A stretch of 23,935 nucleotides of DNA, from assembly GCA_900546385.1 (NCBI GenBank), contig URCT01000028.1, positions 1 through 23,935 on the forward strand, given 5' to 3'. The first letter of the stretch is position 1. Each line of letters starts with the position of its first letter. The notes under the pieces are model-generated. The model did not search any database. It was given only the letters and a program-made list of their open reading frames with translations, and was not told the DNA's origin. The stretch is from an uncultured Eubacteriales bacterium (GTDB lineage Bacteria > Bacillota > Clostridia > Oscillospirales > CAG-382). Below are positions 22,712 to 23,935 of this stretch, piece after piece. The translations under genes were made by a program, and so were the position numbers.

Positions 22712-23743
22712 TTACGGTCTTTCGAAAATATCGTCCAAATCAAAATCCAACCGTTCGCTTTTGGAAGCATTTCCGCTTGTTCCGTTTAACAGGCGGTTTT
22801 CCGGATTTTTGAAATAGGCTTCCACTTCTTCGGGCGTTTTGAGATCCTTTTCCAGCCATCCGTCCAAAATTTTGGCCATATAGGCAATTTGCGGCTTGCC
22901 GATCTTGGAGATTGTTTTTTCATATGACAGCGCAACCAAATCTTCGGAAATACCGCGCTTTTCCCAACGGTCGATGTGGCCGCATTCGGGCTTGGTAAAG
23001 GCACGGGATGCACCGATGACGCGTTTGACCATGCCGCGGTAATCGTCCTTTTGCTTGCGGTCGAGCAAGTATGCTTCCAGTTCCTCGTAAGTGTGGATGC
23101 CTTCATCGGTCAGATTCATGACGGTTTTTTGTATGTAACGAATCGAGCTTTTGCCTTTGGAGACACAATATTGCGCCACGCCCATGATGACTTCGCATTT
23201 GATGCCGAGCGTGTCGTATAAAAACAGCACGATTCCCTGTTCGGCTTCATTGTATAATCGCCCGGCAAGCTTTTCCAAATAGGAAACTAAGCTTGCGAAT
23301 TCGGCATTGCGGTCGCGTGCCGAAGCGATTTCCGAAAGCGTGTAGCCGCTGGTTGGAGATGGAGATGGAGACGGAGATGGAGACGGAGATGGCACTTGGG
23401 CGGCAGGCTCCGGTTGTGTTTCGGTCGGCGCGGGTTCTTTGGGAGCCGATACGCTTGAAGCCGGTTGGTTTTCCGCTGTCGGGAGCGGTTGTGGAGCTTC
23501 CGGCGTTTCTTCCTCATCGGACAGCTCGATCACGCCGACACCGCGCCAAAAAGCGAGTGCGGAGGAAACGGAATCGGGAGTTTCCTCCAAGGCGCGGCAA
23601 ATTTCGGCAAGATCGGCAGAGTGGCCATGTGCAAAGAGATAATATAGAATTTTCAGTTCGGATTTTTTGGCACGGTTCAAGTATTTTGCCTCGATCTGAG
23701 GCATGATGAATACGTTGCCGGTGTGTTTATCGGTTATTTTCAC
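22712..23743 (-). CDS. DnaD-domain replication protein
   Basis: A 343-aa protein related to the DnaD/DnaB primosome family that helps load helicase. An N-terminal winged-helix-like region (about 20-75), a Pro/Ala/Thr-rich linker (about 80-132) ending in a Ser-Pro repeat (118-130), and two DnaD C-terminal-type domains (about 133-230 and 235-312) follow; the second ends in the motif YMAKILDGWLEK (288-299). A GTG start at 23743 is chosen because CGGAGA lies 6 nt upstream; the in-frame ATGs at 23797 and 23776 have no ribosome binding site and lie in or near the repeat and hairpin region. The last residues are acidic (DFDLDDIFERP). The gene is the first of a two-gene unit with the YhaN-like ATPase. 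Confidence 0.85.
   Translation of the reverse strand: MKITDKHTGNVFIMPQIEAKYLNRAKKSELKILYYLFAHGHSADLAEICRALEETPDSVSSALAFWRGVGVIELSDEEETPEAPQPLPTAENQPASSVSAPKEPAPTETQPEPAAQVPSPSPSPSPSPSPTSGYTLSEIASARDRNAEFASLVSYLEKLAGRLYNEAEQGIVLFLYDTLGIKCEVIMGVAQYCVSKGKSSIRYIQKTVMNLTDEGIHTYEELEAYLLDRKQKDDYRGMVKRVIGASRAFTKPECGHIDRWEKRGISEDLVALSYEKTISKIGKPQIAYMAKILDGWLEKDLKTPEEVEAYFKNPENRLLNGTSGNASKSERLDFDLDDIFERP
23355..23390. repeat. Hexanucleotide tandem repeat encoding Ser-Pro
   Basis: Six copies of GGAGAT/GGAGAC on the plus strand encode the Ser-Pro run in the linker of the DnaD-domain protein. Only the third codon position varies between units. It is in frame, so copy-number change would lengthen or shorten the linker by two residues without a frameshift. 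Confidence 0.9.
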
Positions 23744-23755
23744 AGGTTTCTCCGT

Positions 23756-23770
23756 GCGCCGGAGCGGCGC
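23756..23770 (-). other. GC hairpin in the leader of the DnaD gene
   Basis: GCGCC-ggagc-GGCGC lies just upstream of the CGGAGA site of the GTG start. It could modulate translation; no known motif was recognised. Confidence 0.4.
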
Positions 23771-23784
23771 TGTCATATTTTGTT

Positions 23785-23899
23785 GCTTGCAAAGCAAGCG
23801 ATGTATGCACGCAGGGCGTGCTGCCCCGAATGGGGCAAACTTTCCGAAAGGAAAGTTTCAAAGTTTTTTTCCTACTTTTTGTATTTTACAAAAAGTAGG
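23785..23899 (-). repeat. Multi-hairpin dispersed repeat, right copy (inverted)
   Basis: Five consecutive perfect hairpins: GCTTGC-aaa-GCAAGC (23785-23799), GCACGC-agg-GCGTGC (23807-23821), TGCCCC-gaat-GGGGCA (23822-23837), AAACTTTCC-gaaa-GGAAAGTTT (23837-23858) and a 13-bp stem starting CCTACTTTTTGTA (23871-23899). Read on the minus strand the last two match the left copy at 14-76 almost base for base, in the same order. Both copies therefore lie 5' of a gene and run in the same direction as that gene. Confidence 0.8.
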
Positions 23900-23935
23900 A
23901 AAAAGTTGCTCGGACGTGCAAAAAGTTGCCGGTGG

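Noticed and set aside
23341..23400. Short CRISPR-like repeat
   Set aside because: It is a contiguous hexamer repeat without spacers, inside a coding sequence.
23744..23797. Upstream ATG starts for the DnaD-domain protein
   Set aside because: They have no ribosome binding site and fall in the hairpin and repeat region; the GTG at 23743 has CGGAGA at the right distance.

Overview
This window looks like chromosomal DNA from an anaerobic, Gram-positive Clostridia-type bacterium, most likely a gut Oscillospirales/Ruminococcaceae-like lineage. The evidence is the Firmicutes order prpC-prkC-rsgA, strong AGGAGG-type ribosome binding sites, sigma-A promoters with 17-bp spacers, a ferredoxin-linked thioredoxin reductase subunit, a clostridial Feo cluster with a FeoB-associated Cys-rich peptide, and a DnaD-domain protein. 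The family-level placement is inference. No tRNA, rRNA, CRISPR array, transposase or prophage gene was recognised.

Layout. (1) 134-4539 (+): PP2C phosphatase, PASTA-domain Ser/Thr kinase, RsgA GTPase and a hotdog acyl-CoA thioesterase, tightly spaced. (2) 4652-5171 (+): thioredoxin plus a small ferredoxin:thioredoxin reductase-like catalytic protein. (3) 5361-7840 (+): a DUF6110-like membrane-associated small protein and a heavy-metal P-type ATPase with an SCA motif in place of CPC. (4) 8046-13130 (+): one apparent six-gene operon from a near-perfect promoter (SGNH hydrolase, greA, coaE, lytic transglycosylase, dnaX, CmpB-like membrane protein), closed by a strong terminator. (5) 13349-16355: a secreted 599-aa protein with a duplicated domain and, behind it, a 39-aa peptide gene (both -), divergent from an AraC-family regulator (+) across a promoter region rich in nested inverted repeats. 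(6) 16427-20191 (-): an iron-uptake cluster, feoA-feoA-feoB, a 59-aa FeoB-associated Cys-rich peptide and a DUF2325 protein, with five GTTAG-N6-CTAAC-type palindromes placed over three promoters. (7) 20463-23743 (-): a DnaD-domain protein followed by a YhaN/SbcC-like ATPase.

How it fits together. Region 1 is a phospho-signalling and ribosome-assembly unit. Region 2 is a minimal redox relay from ferredoxin to thioredoxin. Region 4 links transcription fidelity, CoA synthesis, wall turnover and replication. Region 6 is a ferrous-iron importer, probably controlled by a DtxR-type repressor encoded elsewhere. Region 5 is the least explained part: a regulated exported protein with a companion microprotein.

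Both ends of the window carry related multi-hairpin repeats in inverted orientation (about 14-102 and 23785-23899). This suggests a dispersed intergenic repeat family, and that the window may be a complete contig whose assembly stopped at those repeats.
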